The notes below the pieces were generated by a model, which was not told the DNA's origin, made no database searches, and worked only from the letters and a program-made list of their open reading frames with translations. From assembly GCF_014699005.1 (NCBI RefSeq), contig NZ_JACWZY010000011.1:124001-188000 (forward strand): DNA of 64,000 nt, written 5' to 3'. Each line of letters begins with the position of its first letter. Position 1 is the stretch's first letter. Position numbers and translations under genes: made by a program. Below are positions 34,101-43,056 of the stretch, one piece after another. This DNA is from Spirosoma profusum. GTDB taxonomy: Bacteria; Bacteroidota; Bacteroidia; Cytophagales; Spirosomataceae.

Positions 34101-37100
34101 AGCTGTACAGCCGTTGGCACTGGTGGCCGTTACGGAGTAAGTTCCCCCTACACTGACCACGGCCTGATTGCCCGATTGACTGATCGAACCCGGACCGCTA
34201 AATACATACGTAGCGCCACCGCCAGCCGTCAAGGTTACACTCGTCTGGGTGCAGCTTAACGTACCACTGGCGGACAAGGTCACCGTGGGCGCTGACGTAC
34301 TGGATTGAACAGAAGTAGTCTGAACAGCGGAACAGCCGTTAGCACTGGTTGCCGTCACTGAATACGTACCACCCACGTTTACTACCGCTTGATTACCTGA
34401 CTGGCTCACCACACCTGGACCACTGAACACATACGTAGCACCACCCCCGGCCGTCAGCGTGACACTGGTCTGCGCGCAGCCTAACGTACTACTAGCCGTC
34501 AACGTTACGGTGGGAGCTGAAGTATTCGACTGGACAGTGGTGGTCTGAACCGCAGAACAGCCATTGGCGCTGGTAGCCGTCACTGAATACGTACCACCCA
34601 CGTTTACCACCGCTTGATTACCTGATTGGCTCATTACGCCTGGGCCACTGAACACATACGTAGTACCACCACCGGCCGTCAGCGTTACACTGGTCTGTGT
34701 ACAACTTAATGTACCACTCGAAGACAAAGTCACCGTGGGCACTGCCGTTTCGGACTGGACAGTGGTGGTCTGAACCGCAGAACAGCCATTGGCGCTGGTA
34801 GCCGTCACTGAATACGCACCACCTACGTTTACCACCGCCTGATTACCTGACTGGCTCACCACACCTGGACCACCGAAACTATATGTAGCACCACCACCGG
34901 CTGTCAAGGTCACACTCGTCTGGGTGCAGCTCAACGTACCACTGGAAGTTAACGTAACGGTGGGCACTGCCGTCTCGGACTGGACAGTGGTGGTCTGAAC
35001 CGCAGAACAGCCATTGGCGCTGGTAGCCGTCACTGAATACGCACCACCTACGTTTACCACCGCCTGATTACCTGACTGGCTCACCACACCTGGACCACCG
35101 AAACTATATGTAGCACCACCACCGGCTGTCAAGGTCACACTCGTCTGGGTGCAGCTCAACGTACCACTGGAAGTTAACGTAACGGTGGGCACTGCCGTCT
35201 CGGACTGGACAGTGGTGGTCTGAACCGCAGAACAGCCATTGGCGCTGGTAGCCGTCACTGAATACGCACCACCTACGTTTACCACCGCCTGATTACCTGA
35301 CTGGCTCACCACACCTGGACCACCGAAACTATATGTAGCACCACCACCGGCTGTCAAGGTCACACTCGTCTGAGTGCAGCTCAACGTACCACTGGAAGTT
35401 AACGTAACGGTGGGCACTGCCGTCTCGGACTGGACAGTGGTGGTCTGAACCGCAGAACAGCCATTGGCGCTGGTAGCCGTCACCGAATACGTACCACCTA
35501 CGTTTACCACCGCCTGATTACCTGACTGGCTCACCACACCTGGACCACCGAAACTATATGTAGCACCACCACCGGCTGTCAAGGTCACACTCGTCTGGGT
35601 GCAGCTTAACGTACCACTGGAAGTCAACGTAACAGTGGGCACTGCGGTGTTAGATTCCACCAAAGTAGTCTGGGTAGCCGTGCAGCCGTTGGCACTGGTG
35701 GCCGTCACCGTGTAGGTACCCCCCACACTCACTACGGCCTGATTGCCCGATTGACTGATCGAACCCGGACCGCTAAATACATACGTAGCGCCACCACCAG
35801 CCGTTAACGTAACGCTGGTCTGGGTGCAGCTCAATGTACCGCTGGAGGACAAGGTCACCGTGGGAACCGACGTATTAGACTCCACCAAAGTAGTCTGGGT
35901 AGCTGTGCAACCGTTAGCGCTGGTGGCTGTCACCGAGTAGGTTCCCCCTACACTGACCACGGCCTGATTGCCTGTTTGGTTCACCGAGCCGGGACCGCTA
36001 AATACATACGTAGCACCACCACCAGCCGTTAACGTAACGCTGGTCTGGGTGCAGCTCAATGTACCGCTGGAAGTTAACGTAACGGTGGGAACTGAAGTAT
36101 TGGACTCCACCAAAGTAGTCTGGGTAGCCGTGCAGCCGTTGGCACTGGTGGCCGTTACCGAGTAGGTTCCCCCCACACTGACCACGGCCTGATTGCCTGT
36201 TTGGTTCACCGAGCCGGGACCGCTAAATACATACGTAGCACCACCACCGGCCGTTAACGTAACGCTGGTCTGGGTGCAGCTCAACGTACCACTGGAAGTT
36301 AACGTAACGGTGGGAACCGACGTATTAGACTCCACCAAAGTAGTCTGGGTAGCTGTGCAGCCGTTGGCACTGGTGGCCGTTACGGAGTAGGTACCGCCCA
36401 CACTGACCACGGCCTGACTGCCCGACTGAGTGATTGAACCCGGACCACTGAACACATACGTAGCACCACCGCCAGCTGTCAAGGTCACGCTCGTCTGGGT
36501 GCAGCTTAACGTACCACTGGACGACAGGGTCACCGTGGGCACTGCCGTGTTCGACTCCACCAGGGTAGTCTGAGTAGCCGTACAGCCATTGGCGCTGGTG
36601 GCCGTCACTGTGTAGGTACCCCCCACACTCACCACAGCCTGATTGCCCGATTGACTGATCGAACCGGGGCCGCTAAATACATACGTAGCACCACCACCGG
36701 CGGTCAACGTAACACTAGTCTGGGTGCAGCTTAACGTACCACTCGACGACAATGTAACGGTCGGCACTGCGGTATTGGACTCCACCAAAGTGGTCTGGGT
36801 AGCTGTACAGCCGTTGGCACTGGTGGCTGTCACCGAGTAGGTCCCCCCCACACTGACCACGGCCTGATTGTCCGATTGAGTGATCGAACCCGGACCGCTA
36901 AATACATACGTAGCACCACCACCGGCCGTCAACGTAACACTCGTCTGGGTGCAGCTCAACGTACCGCTGGAGGACAAGGTTACCGTAGGAACCGACGTAT
37001 TAGACTCCACCAAAGTAGTCTGGGTAGCTGTACAGCCGTTGGCGCTGGTAGCCGTTACCGAGTAAGTTCCCCCTACACTGACCACGGCCTGACTACCCGA

Positions 37101-39437
37101 CTGAGTGATCGAACCCGGACCGCTAAATACATACGTAGCGCCACCACCAGCCGTCAACGTAACACTGGTTTGTGTGCAGCTCAACGTACCACTCGAAGTC
37201 AACGTAACGGTTGGAACGGACGTATTCGACTCCACCAGCGTGGTCTGGGTCGCCGTGCAGCCGTTAGCACTGGTAGCTGTCACTGAATATGTTCCCCCTA
37301 CACTCACCTCGGCCTGATTACCCGTCTGGCTTACCACACCCGGCCCACTGAACGCATACGTAGCACCACCGCCAGCCGTTAACGTAACACTGGTCTGAGC
37401 ACAGCCCAACGTACCACTGGACGACAGGGTCACCGTGGGCGCAGCCGTGTTCGACTCCACCAGGGTGGTCTGAGTAGCCGAGCAGCTATTGGCGCTGGTG
37501 GCCGTCACCGAATACGTACCGCCTATATTCACCACCGCCTGATTACCCGTCTGGCTCACCACGCCTGGACCACTGAACGCATACGTAGTACCGCCACCAG
37601 CCGTCAACGTAACACTGGTCTGAGCACAACTTAACGTACTACTGGCGGATAATGTAACGGTGGGTGGCGCTTCTACAGTCAATGTAAAGCCATTCGAATC
37701 TGCAGAGCCATTGGTACCCGTAACGCGAACAAAATAAATACCTTCGTCTTCCTCTTGTACGTTCGTCAGTGATAACGTAGCGTTCGTCTCCCCTGCCAAA
37801 GGATTTGACGTATCCCCCGGAGTACCAAAATACCATTGATACGTCAGTGGACCACTACCGGATGCCTGCACAGAAACGCTTACAGTACGACCGTTGCAAA
37901 CGGTGCTGGCCGAGGCAGGCTGCCCCGTTATGACAGTGGGTAAAGGCGGATCAGCAAATGTATAACTGGCCCAAAAAGCATCACGATCTGCTGCTGCTGT
38001 AGTTGTGTTCGTTGGGGAGAACGTAATTGGCACCCCTCCCGTAACGGCTCCAACAACTACCGCTTCCGTAGTACTCTTGGGAACAATACCATTACCATAG
38101 TCGAATCCAGACCCTCCGATCTTAACAACCCCTACAAACGAACCAATTGAGCTTAACTTAAGCGCATAGGCATCGTTAGAAATAGTACCTGCTACTGTAC
38201 CTGCTGCTGATGCAAGAGTGGTTGACGTTGCCGGATCTGGATCAAAATCTACTGTGCCATTAAAACTTCCGGTTAGATAGATATTGCCACTGGCGTCCAA
38301 AGCAATACCTCCTACGTCATCGCCAGTTGCACCGCCAATACGTTTCGCCCAACCGAAATTACCCGAAGATTCCAGCTTCCAGATGAAAATATCAGATTGT
38401 CCCGCAGAGGTTAAAGCTGCCCCTGGGCCTGGGTTAAAATCCATCGTATTCCGGAAAGTTCCTCCAGCATAGACTTCCGTGTTAGTCGCTACTAAAGCAT
38501 TTCCTAAAGGGGCCGATACAAACCCAGTTGTAGTGGCAGCAGCTTTCGCCCATTGGTAAACACCACTGGAATTCAATTTTAAGACAAAACAAACCTGATT
38601 AACAGCCGTATTCGTCAGGCTAGCTACGCCAGAAGTTATATCAAAATCGACGGCCCCAACAAACCCTCCCGTTAGATAAACGGATGAAGCATCAGGTGAC
38701 AAAGCAAGGCCTGTAACAGATTCGCCCCCATTATTACCAATTGTACCTGCCCAGTTTGAACTTCCATCTGCGTTTAACTTGAGTACAAAAATGTCATTAT
38801 TCGAAAAAGGATTTGCAAATTGTTGACCAGTACCGAAATCAATGGTACCCATTCCGTTTGCCAGTCCGGTAAAACTGCCCGTCACGTAAATTTCTGTTCC
38901 TGCGCCATTTACCTGAATTATTTTCCCTTCTTCCCCCGTACGTGTCGCTCCAGTACCATAACCACCACCATACGTCTTTACCCAGCCAAAACCTCCGTTT
39001 GTATCATATTTGAGGACGAAGATGTCATATAGACCACCAGTTGAACTAACATTACCATTACCAAAGTTGGTTGCACCATTATAAGGACCGGTAGCGTAGA
39101 CATTACCATTATTATCTACGGCAATTGAATTAACCCAATTCGTAGATCCACTGGAAAGTCTTCTAGCCCATTGAACCGTACCAGAAGAGTTTAACTTACA
39201 GATAAATCCATTATGATTGGTCGTGACACCTGTCAATGTAATACCAGGTCCAAAATTGACATCACCGCGAATATGACCAGCTACATAGGTATTACCGAAC
39301 TGATCTTTGGCAACACTAAAAGACCGGTCATCCCCACCAGCTCCAAAGAGTTTAGCGTAATTGTAAGTTTGAGCCATTGCCGAAACGCCAATTAGCCAGA
39401 GCAGCAAGAAGGACAAAAGAGTAGATTGTCTTGGCAT
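31200..39437 (-). CDS. Giant repeat-rich surface adhesin with T9SS sorting domain, 2745 residues
   Basis: A very large secreted protein. Signal peptide (LLSFLLLWLIGVSAMA). Residues about 30-480: an SBBP-type propeller with GNTYVAGHIRGDVNFG and NVYATG strands. Then an Ig-like domain (about 500-590). Then 18 nearly identical units and two diverged ones of 75 residues, pattern PTVTLSSSGTLSCTQTSVTL, GGGATYVFSGPG, TYSVTATSANGCTATQTT, each with two Cys that could form a disulfide. The C-terminal third alternates He_PIG/cadherin-like domains (TFTDNETPNSLVLSVTGLPAG) and three ISFTPQYxGLNGQPxSFSV modules. The last 80 residues (NPVEG to KVVKLLRR) fit a T9SS type A signal. It is probably anchored at, or released from, the cell surface, and involved in adhesion. 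Confidence 0.92.
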   Translation of the reverse strand: MPRQSTLLSFLLLWLIGVSAMAQTYNYAKLFGAGGDDRSFSVAKDQFGNTYVAGHIRGDVNFGPGITLTGVTTNHNGFICKLNSSGTVQWARRLSSGSTNWVNSIAVDNNGNVYATGPYNGATNFGNGNVSSTGGLYDIFVLKYDTNGGFGWVKTYGGGYGTGATRTGEEGKIIQVNGAGTEIYVTGSFTGLANGMGTIDFGTGQQFANPFSNNDIFVLKLNADGSSNWAGTIGNNGGESVTGLALSPDASSVYLTGGFVGAVDFDITSGVASLTNTAVNQVCFVLKLNSSGVYQWAKAAATTTGFVSAPLGNALVATNTEVYAGGTFRNTMDFNPGPGAALTSAGQSDIFIWKLESSGNFGWAKRIGGATGDDVGGIALDASGNIYLTGSFNGTVDFDPDPATSTTLASAAGTVAGTISNDAYALKLSSIGSFVGVVKIGGSGFDYGNGIVPKSTTEAVVVGAVTGGVPITFSPTNTTTAAADRDAFWASYTFADPPLPTVITGQPASASTVCNGRTVSVSVQASGSGPLTYQWYFGTPGDTSNPLAGETNATLSLTNVQEEDEGIYFVRVTGTNGSADSNGFTLTVEAPPTVTLSASSTLSCAQTSVTLTAGGGTTYAFSGPGVVSQTGNQAVVNIGGTYSVTATSANSCSATQTTLVESNTAAPTVTLSSSGTLGCAQTSVTLTAGGGATYAFSGPGVVSQTGNQAEVSVGGTYSVTATSANGCTATQTTLVESNTSVPTVTLTSSGTLSCTQTSVTLTAGGGATYVFSGPGSITQSGSQAVVSVGGTYSVTATSANGCTATQTTLVESNTSVPTVTLSSSGTLSCTQTSVTLTAGGGATYVFSGPGSITQSDNQAVVSVGGTYSVTATSANGCTATQTTLVESNTAVPTVTLSSSGTLSCTQTSVTLTAGGGATYVFSGPGSISQSGNQAVVSVGGTYTVTATSANGCTATQTTLVESNTAVPTVTLSSSGTLSCTQTSVTLTAGGGATYVFSGPGSITQSGSQAVVSVGGTYSVTATSANGCTATQTTLVESNTSVPTVTLTSSGTLSCTQTSVTLTAGGGATYVFSGPGSVNQTGNQAVVSVGGTYSVTATSANGCTATQTTLVESNTSVPTVTLTSSGTLSCTQTSVTLTAGGGATYVFSGPGSVNQTGNQAVVSVGGTYSVTATSANGCTATQTTLVESNTSVPTVTLSSSGTLSCTQTSVTLTAGGGATYVFSGPGSISQSGNQAVVSVGGTYTVTATSANGCTATQTTLVESNTAVPTVTLTSSGTLSCTQTSVTLTAGGGATYSFGGPGVVSQSGNQAVVNVGGTYSVTATSANGCSAVQTTTVQSETAVPTVTLTSSGTLSCTQTSVTLTAGGGATYSFGGPGVVSQSGNQAVVNVGGAYSVTATSANGCSAVQTTTVQSETAVPTVTLTSSGTLSCTQTSVTLTAGGGATYSFGGPGVVSQSGNQAVVNVGGAYSVTATSANGCSAVQTTTVQSETAVPTVTLTSSGTLSCTQTSVTLTAGGGATYSFGGPGVVSQSGNQAVVNVGGAYSVTATSANGCSAVQTTTVQSETAVPTVTLSSSGTLSCTQTSVTLTAGGGTTYVFSGPGVMSQSGNQAVVNVGGTYSVTATSANGCSAVQTTTVQSNTSAPTVTLTASSTLGCAQTSVTLTAGGGATYVFSGPGVVSQSGNQAVVNVGGTYSVTATSANGCSAVQTTSVQSSTSAPTVTLSASGTLSCTQTSVTLTAGGGATYVFSGPGSISQSGNQAVVSVGGTYSVTATSANGCTATQTTLVESNTSAPTVTLTSSGTLSCNQSSVTLTAGGGATYVFSGPGVVSQSGNQAVVNAGGTYSVTATSANSCSAVQTTTVQSNTSVPTITLTSSGTLSCNQSSVTLTAGGGTTYVFSGPGVVSQSGNQAVVNVGGTYSVTATSANGCSVVQTTTVQSDTALPTVTLTSSGTLSCAQTSVTLTATPGFTSYVFSASAVQQGGPSGNTATVNSSGNFSVTATAANGCKAVASVQVNQDNSLPSVSITATPSLTIAQGQSATLTASGATTYLWNNSANTPTIVVNTPGVYSVTGTTGSCQGVASVTVDQTIAPSGPFAITSVTTNNCQQIAANRYVISFTPQYAGLNGQPVSFSVLNELFPTTAPGPYTLQLYTDNSVIVLKAQQTGTPGEASFTYNWLAACSGAQPNTAPRVNQPLANQTAKVGEAFGYTIPQLTFTDNETPNSLVLSVTGLPAGLNFTQPNQIGGVPTATGVSSVSVTATDPGGLTVSTSFQLTVVQPSSVNTPPTVANPVANQVATQGQPFSLNVSQVFTDAQTPNGLALTSSVLPMGLTLSGGVISGTPAVTGTTAITLTATDPGGLNASTSFNLTVQPVPSGTSFAIVGVSPINCNQISSNRYAISFTPQYSGLNGQPISFSVVNELAPTTDAGPYSLQLYNDNPVIVLKASQQGTPGEVSYSYNWLATCGNPMPNTSPRVNQPLTNQVAVVGQGFGYTIPQLTFTDNETPQSLVLSVSGLPAGMNFSQPNQIGGVPTQPGVSTVTVTATDPGGMNVSATFLLTVNPAGTPSGFAITGVQTVSCVSVNGGQRAVTFTPQYSGVDGSPISFSVVNELLPTTASGPYSLTIYTDNPVLRLRAQQAGAQASYDYNWLAACNAPTRQGVAEAGKSLDVRVLGNPVEGPTIEVEIRGATGERLQLQLVTTQGNPVTQQLVESARETETVQMPVPSDGGIYFLKVSTPQKNKVVKLLRR
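33650..37670 (-). repeat. Tandem array of 225-bp coding repeats in the giant adhesin
   Basis: About 18 copies of a 225-bp unit encode the 75-residue repeat. Four successive copies between about 34740 and 35640 are almost identical: the word TGGACAGTGGTGGTCTGAAC starts at 34756, 34981 and 35206, exactly 225 apart, and recurs near 35431. Other copies alternate between two repeat types (ending TLVESNT or TTVQSET), which suggests unequal crossing-over. Array boundaries are approximate. The high identity makes assembly collapse or expansion possible. Confidence 0.93.
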
Positions 39438-39910
39438 AATGCATTTAGTTTTTTAAATTGATTTGGTTAAAATATGCGATTATTTGATTATTATATATAA
39501 GTTAAGAAGGAGTTAATCCGATCACATGCATGAACATTTCAACGTTTCAATATTAGAAACAGGTTAACCATTTTCCAAGTATTATATCTAACTTAGTTAA
39601 AATTAGATTTTTAATTTATTTTTTGGATACTATAAGTTTTCTATTTTAGTATTTTGGATACAATCTTTAAATTATCAAAAAAATTTTAAACTGACATAAG
39701 CCTTGTCTAAAGTTTTGTACATTATAAAGAATTCCCTCCCATGAATTCACTTGAATCCATTAGCAGACTACTTCATTAACCGACCCCCAAAAAGAACCAT
39801 CAAACCAGACTACAAGCGAAAATTCTGCCAGAATTCACGCAACTTTGCATCCTCACTTGTTGTAATACGTAAAGGGCTGTCGCGAAAGGCAGTCCTCAAA
39901 CCAATCAATC
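39438..39910. promoter_or_regulatory. AT-rich intergenic region upstream of the giant adhesin and slyD
   Basis: This 473-base gap is the most AT-rich stretch of the window (39440-39740), with runs such as TTATATATAAG and AAAAAAATTTTAAA. No plausible gene lies in it. It must hold the adhesin promoter on the minus strand and the slyD promoter on the plus strand. A box close to the Bacteroidota -7 element, CAACTTTGCA, lies at 39840-39849, about 60 bases before the slyD start. AT-rich upstream DNA may bind nucleoid proteins that silence the large gene. Confidence 0.6.
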
Positions 39911-40381
39911 ATGACAATTTCGAAAGACGCAGTGGCTGCCATCCACTATACCCTTCGCGATAGCAATGGCACCATTCTGGACACCAGTCAGGGCCGCGAT
40001 CCGCTGTATTACCTGCACGGGGCGCAAAACCTGATTCCGGGTATGGAAGAAAGTCTGGAGGGCCGCCAACCCGGCGATCATTTTCAGGTCGAGATATCTC
40101 CTGAAAAGGGCTATGGCAAACGCGACCCGAATTTAACGGAACGGGTACCCCGCAAAGCCTTTGGTGGACAGACAGTTGAAGTGGGGATGCAGTTCCAGGC
40201 CAACGATGGGCAGATAATCTCCGTTGTTGGCCTGGAACCTGAGTTCATAATAGTCGATGGAAATCACCCGCTGGCCGGCGAGTCGCTGCATTTCGACGTA
40301 GAAGTTATCGCCGTTCGCGACGCAACTCCCGATGAACTGGCTCACGGCCATGTGCACGGCCCTGGCGGAGCGCATCATTAA
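39911..40381 (+). CDS. slyD: FKBP-type peptidyl-prolyl cis-trans isomerase, SlyD type
   Basis: A 156-residue cytoplasmic prolyl isomerase/chaperone. It has the split FKBP domain: IHYTLRDSNGTILDTSQGRDPLYYLHGAQNLIPGMEESLEG (residues about 11-51), then the inserted flap or IF domain (about 70-130, with SPEKGYGKRDPNLTERVPRKAF), then the return strand LHFDVEVIAVRDATPDELAHGH. The short C-terminal tail HGHVHGPGGAHH is His-rich and may bind nickel or other metals, as in E. coli SlyD, but lacks the Cys residues of that tail. Transcribed ahead of the Sua5 gene, from which an inverted repeat separates it. Confidence 0.92.
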   Translation: MTISKDAVAAIHYTLRDSNGTILDTSQGRDPLYYLHGAQNLIPGMEESLEGRQPGDHFQVEISPEKGYGKRDPNLTERVPRKAFGGQTVEVGMQFQANDGQIISVVGLEPEFIIVDGNHPLAGESLHFDVEVIAVRDATPDELAHGHVHGPGGAHH

Positions 40382-40384
40382 ATA

Positions 40385-40464
40385 GCATGGGGCAGAGAGC
40401 GTTGGGCAGAGGGTAAACAGGTTAATATTGGTTCACCTTCTGCCCAACACCCTCTGCCCCATGC
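40385..40464. repeat. Inverted repeat with GGGGCAGAG/CTCTGCCCC arms
   Basis: Left arm 40385-40418 (GCATGGGGCAGAG, GTTGGGCAGA) pairs with right arm 40431-40464 with a few mismatches around a 12-base loop. The right-arm word CCCTCTGCCCCATGC and the following TTTACCCCCATG recur, slightly changed, at 47215-47290. It fills the 93-base gap between slyD and the Sua5 gene. Confidence 0.82.
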
Positions 40465-40474
40465 CTTTACCCCC

Positions 40475-41428
40475 ATGGCACAAATTAGTACTGACTGGCA
40501 GGCAGCCAAAGAATTTCTGGAAGCGGGCAACGTAGTGGGTATTCCTACGGAAACTGTTTACGGACTTGCCGGTAATGCGTTGAATCCAGATGCTGTTCTG
40601 ACCATTTTTCGGGTCAAAAACCGCCCTTCGTTCGACCCACTCATCGTTCACACCGACTCCCTCGAAAAACTGGATCAGTTCGTTACGTCGGTTCCTGAAT
40701 CTGCCCGAAAGCTGGCTGATATGTTCTGGCCGGGGCCGCTAACGCTGCTGCTTCCCAAACGCGACCTGATTTCCGATCTTGTTACGTCGGGGTTATCGAG
40801 GGTGGCGGTACGTATCCCGAATCATACACTGACGCTGACGTTGCTACGTTCGCTCGATTTTCCGCTGGCCGCTCCGAGTGCCAATCCGTTCGGCTACATC
40901 AGCCCGACTACGGCACAACACGTAGCTGACCAATTAGGCGATCAGGTACCTTATATTCTGGACGGTGGTTCAGCAGGAATTGGTCTGGAATCAACTATTG
41001 TCGGTTTCGAAGCGAATCAGGCTATTATTTACCGGCTGGGTGGTATGGCGCTGGAGCAGATTGAGCAGGTGATCGGTCCGGTTTCGGTACGTACCCATTC
41101 GACGTCGAACCCGAAAGCACCAGGCATGCTGAGTAGTCACTATGCCCCCCGTAAACCGTTACTTTTACTAGCACCCGGCGAAAGTCCCGAACCGAATGCG
41201 CGGGCCGGAGCGCTTGTTTTTCGGCAGCCATTTGGCGGCATAAACGCTGACTATCAGCGTACACTATCCCCTACCGGCGATTTAAACGAAGCGGCTAAAA
41301 ACCTGTTTGCTCACTTACGTACCTTAGACAGCCTGCCAATCGACATCATCTACGCCGAACCTTTACCTAATCAGGGACTGGGCTGGGCCATAAACGACCG
41401 ACTCCGCCGGGCAAGCGCACAGGAATAA
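40475..41428 (+). CDS. L-threonylcarbamoyladenylate synthase (Sua5/YciO/YrdC type)
   Basis: A 317-residue enzyme making threonylcarbamoyl-AMP from threonine, bicarbonate and ATP, the first step of the t6A37 modification of ANN-decoding tRNAs. The YrdC domain occupies about residues 10-190: VVGIPTETVYGLAGNAL, FRVKNRPSFDPLIVH (K-x-R motif), WPGPLTLLLPK, RVAVRIPNH, PLAAPSANPFGYISPTTAQHV (S-x-N motif) and ESTIVGF. The C-terminal Sua5 domain (about 200-317) follows the linker KAPGMLSSHYAPRKPLLLL, so this is the long Sua5 form, not the short TsaC form. Its stop is next to the convergent CMD-family gene (2-base gap), so it must share termination signals with it. Confidence 0.93.
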   Translation: MAQISTDWQAAKEFLEAGNVVGIPTETVYGLAGNALNPDAVLTIFRVKNRPSFDPLIVHTDSLEKLDQFVTSVPESARKLADMFWPGPLTLLLPKRDLISDLVTSGLSRVAVRIPNHTLTLTLLRSLDFPLAAPSANPFGYISPTTAQHVADQLGDQVPYILDGGSAGIGLESTIVGFEANQAIIYRLGGMALEQIEQVIGPVSVRTHSTSNPKAPGMLSSHYAPRKPLLLLAPGESPEPNARAGALVFRQPFGGINADYQRTLSPTGDLNEAAKNLFAHLRTLDSLPIDIIYAEPLPNQGLGWAINDRLRRASAQE

Positions 41429-41430
41429 GT

Positions 41431-41775
41431 TTAACTTTTTTCTGTGCTCATTTCTTCAAAAAGGCGCATAGCCATAAGACCATTCCCAACGGCCCCACCC
41501 GCACGTAGCGCAGACGCAATGAATACGGTTTCGGCGATTTCTTCGCGAGTAGCCCCGGCCTCAACTGCATTTTGAATATGTGATTCAATGCAATAGGCAC
41601 ATTGAGTTGTCAGCGCAACAGCTACAGACATCAGTTCCCGATACTTTATCGGAATAACCCCATCTTTTCGTTCAGCCGTATATTTGAGGTTCAGGAATGC
41701 CGCAGCCTCTTTAGGAGCAGATTTGATAAGCGTCTCAACGTAGGCGCGATCTTTTGGTGTTTGGTATTCGGTCAT
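41431..41775 (-). CDS. Carboxymuconolactone decarboxylase family protein (AhpD-like)
   Basis: A 114-residue helical protein. The AhpD-type active site is visible: C-A-Y-C followed by I-E-S-H (CAYCIESHIQNAVEAGATREEIAETV), the CxxC plus His arrangement of peroxidase-like members. The start at 41773-41775 (MTEYQTPKDRAYVETL) gives the usual family length; a longer frame from 41850 adds an unlikely N-terminus. AhpD-like proteins are disulfide reductases helping peroxide removal. No peroxiredoxin lies next to it, so its partner is unknown. Convergent with the Sua5 gene. Confidence 0.88.
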   Translation of the reverse strand: MTEYQTPKDRAYVETLIKSAPKEAAAFLNLKYTAERKDGVIPIKYRELMSVAVALTTQCAYCIESHIQNAVEAGATREEIAETVFIASALRAGGAVGNGLMAMRLFEEMSTEKS

Positions 41776-41906
41776 GTGAGAGTAGGAAACAGAAGGTTTA
41801 TAAGCATCACCAACAACTGATAATGACGTGTAGCAAGGTAGAAAAATCAAATGAATCTACCTTCATTCTATTCATGTGAATTCAAGTAGACGGCGTCATT
41901 ACACAG

Positions 41907-42980
41907 TTAAATTTCTCCCCGCTCAATCGAATTAGCCGCTTTATCGGCCAGTTCAATAATCATAGGCAACAGGTGGCCGAATCGTGCGTCCTGGCTGTGG
42001 CCCTGTTTCCAGCGGGCGTAAATCTGCTGGGCAATCACTGCATTTTTATAAAGACCAAAGACGTAGTAAAACAGGATTGATGTTACGTCGCGTCCGCTAC
42101 GTTCGGCATAACGACGCACTACGTCCTGGCGAGTGAGGTTGCCGGGCAGCCAGGTCAGATTGAAGTTGCGATACGCCGGACTGTCGCCCGCTTCCGACCA
42201 GTACGCCAACGTAGCACCCAAATCCATGAGTGGATCACCGACGGTCGCCATTTCCCAATCCAGCACGCCGGTAATAAATGGAGTTGGTTCGCCAGTGGTG
42301 GGATCAGGAGCCAGTACTACGTTGTCGAATTTGTAATCGTTGTGCAGAAAAGCTGGCGATTGTTCGGGCGGATAATTTCCTCGTAACCAGTCACCTACCT
42401 GATTCATGGCCGGAATTGAATCGGTTTCGGCAGTTTGATACCGGCGAATCCAGCCCTCTACCTGCCGTTGAACGTAACCATCAGGTTTTCCCAGCTGAAT
42501 TAATCCCGTCTGCTGAATGTCCAGGGCGTGAATCTCGACCAGATTATCGACTAAAACTTCGGATAACTGGCGCATCAGGGCTTCAGGAAGATTCAGTTTC
42601 GAAGCCATCGGCGCCCGCAGAATTATACCCGAAACCCGCTTCATGATGTAAAACGGGGCGCCCAGTACGTCGGGCGATTCGCAATAGACGACCGGCTCCG
42701 GAATTTTGTCGTAATTTCCTTTCAGCAGCGACAACACCCGAAACTCACGCCCCATATCGTGCCCGCCTTTGATGTTCGCGCCAAACGGCGGCCGACGTAG
42801 CACGTATTCCTGATCCGCCGTTTTCAGGCAATACGTCAGATTCGAGAAACCACCCGGAAACTGCTGTACCGATAGCACTTGTTCTATTTCCGGTACGTGC
42901 TGCCGCAGATACGTATTCAGTACTTCTATATCAATCTCTTCGCCCGGACGAATCGGGCGGGGGGCATCGGGTGAGATCAT
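41907..42980 (-). CDS. Phosphotransferase family protein (APH/ACAD10-11 N-domain-like)
   Basis: A 357-residue kinase-like protein of the aminoglycoside phosphotransferase fold. Seen: an FPGGFSNLTYCL glycine-rich start, YVLRRPP with the ATP-binding Lys region replaced by an Arg-rich form, the catalytic loop FLHNDYKFDNVVL (His-Asn-Asp), and GVLDWEMATVGDPLMDLG (the metal-binding Asp). This is the branch that, as the first domain of human ACAD10/11, or as LvaA in Pseudomonas, phosphorylates 4-hydroxyacyl-CoA. Directly upstream is an acyl-CoA dehydrogenase gene, matching that pathway. The ATG at 42980 was chosen over a TTG at 42989. Confidence 0.87.
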   Translation of the reverse strand: MISPDAPRPIRPGEEIDIEVLNTYLRQHVPEIEQVLSVQQFPGGFSNLTYCLKTADQEYVLRRPPFGANIKGGHDMGREFRVLSLLKGNYDKIPEPVVYCESPDVLGAPFYIMKRVSGIILRAPMASKLNLPEALMRQLSEVLVDNLVEIHALDIQQTGLIQLGKPDGYVQRQVEGWIRRYQTAETDSIPAMNQVGDWLRGNYPPEQSPAFLHNDYKFDNVVLAPDPTTGEPTPFITGVLDWEMATVGDPLMDLGATLAYWSEAGDSPAYRNFNLTWLPGNLTRQDVVRRYAERSGRDVTSILFYYVFGLYKNAVIAQQIYARWKQGHSQDARFGHLLPMIIELADKAANSIERGEI

Positions 42981-43056
42981 AATTAACAATGGATAATGTA
43001 CAATGAGCGATCTGACTTTTCATTCTGCATTATTCATTTCAGCTTATCCATTAATC
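42981..43056. repeat. Imperfect inverted repeat between the dehydrogenase and kinase genes
   Basis: The words ATTAACAATGGATAATG (from 42982) and GCATTATTCATTTC, then TTATCCATTAATC (to about 43059), form a loose inverted repeat that covers the end of the dehydrogenase gene. Short A/T-rich repeats of this ATTCAT/ATGAAT type recur around the four-helix-bundle gene. Pairing is imperfect. Confidence 0.45.

Noticed and set aside
33951-37286. Several plus-strand frames inside the 225-bp repeat array
   Set aside because: They are antisense shadows repeated by the periodicity of the adhesin gene (225 is a multiple of 3) and carry no independent coding sign.
33650-37670. CRISPR-like array
   Set aside because: The repeats are 225 bp, contiguous and in frame within one large gene; there are no short repeats with unique spacers.
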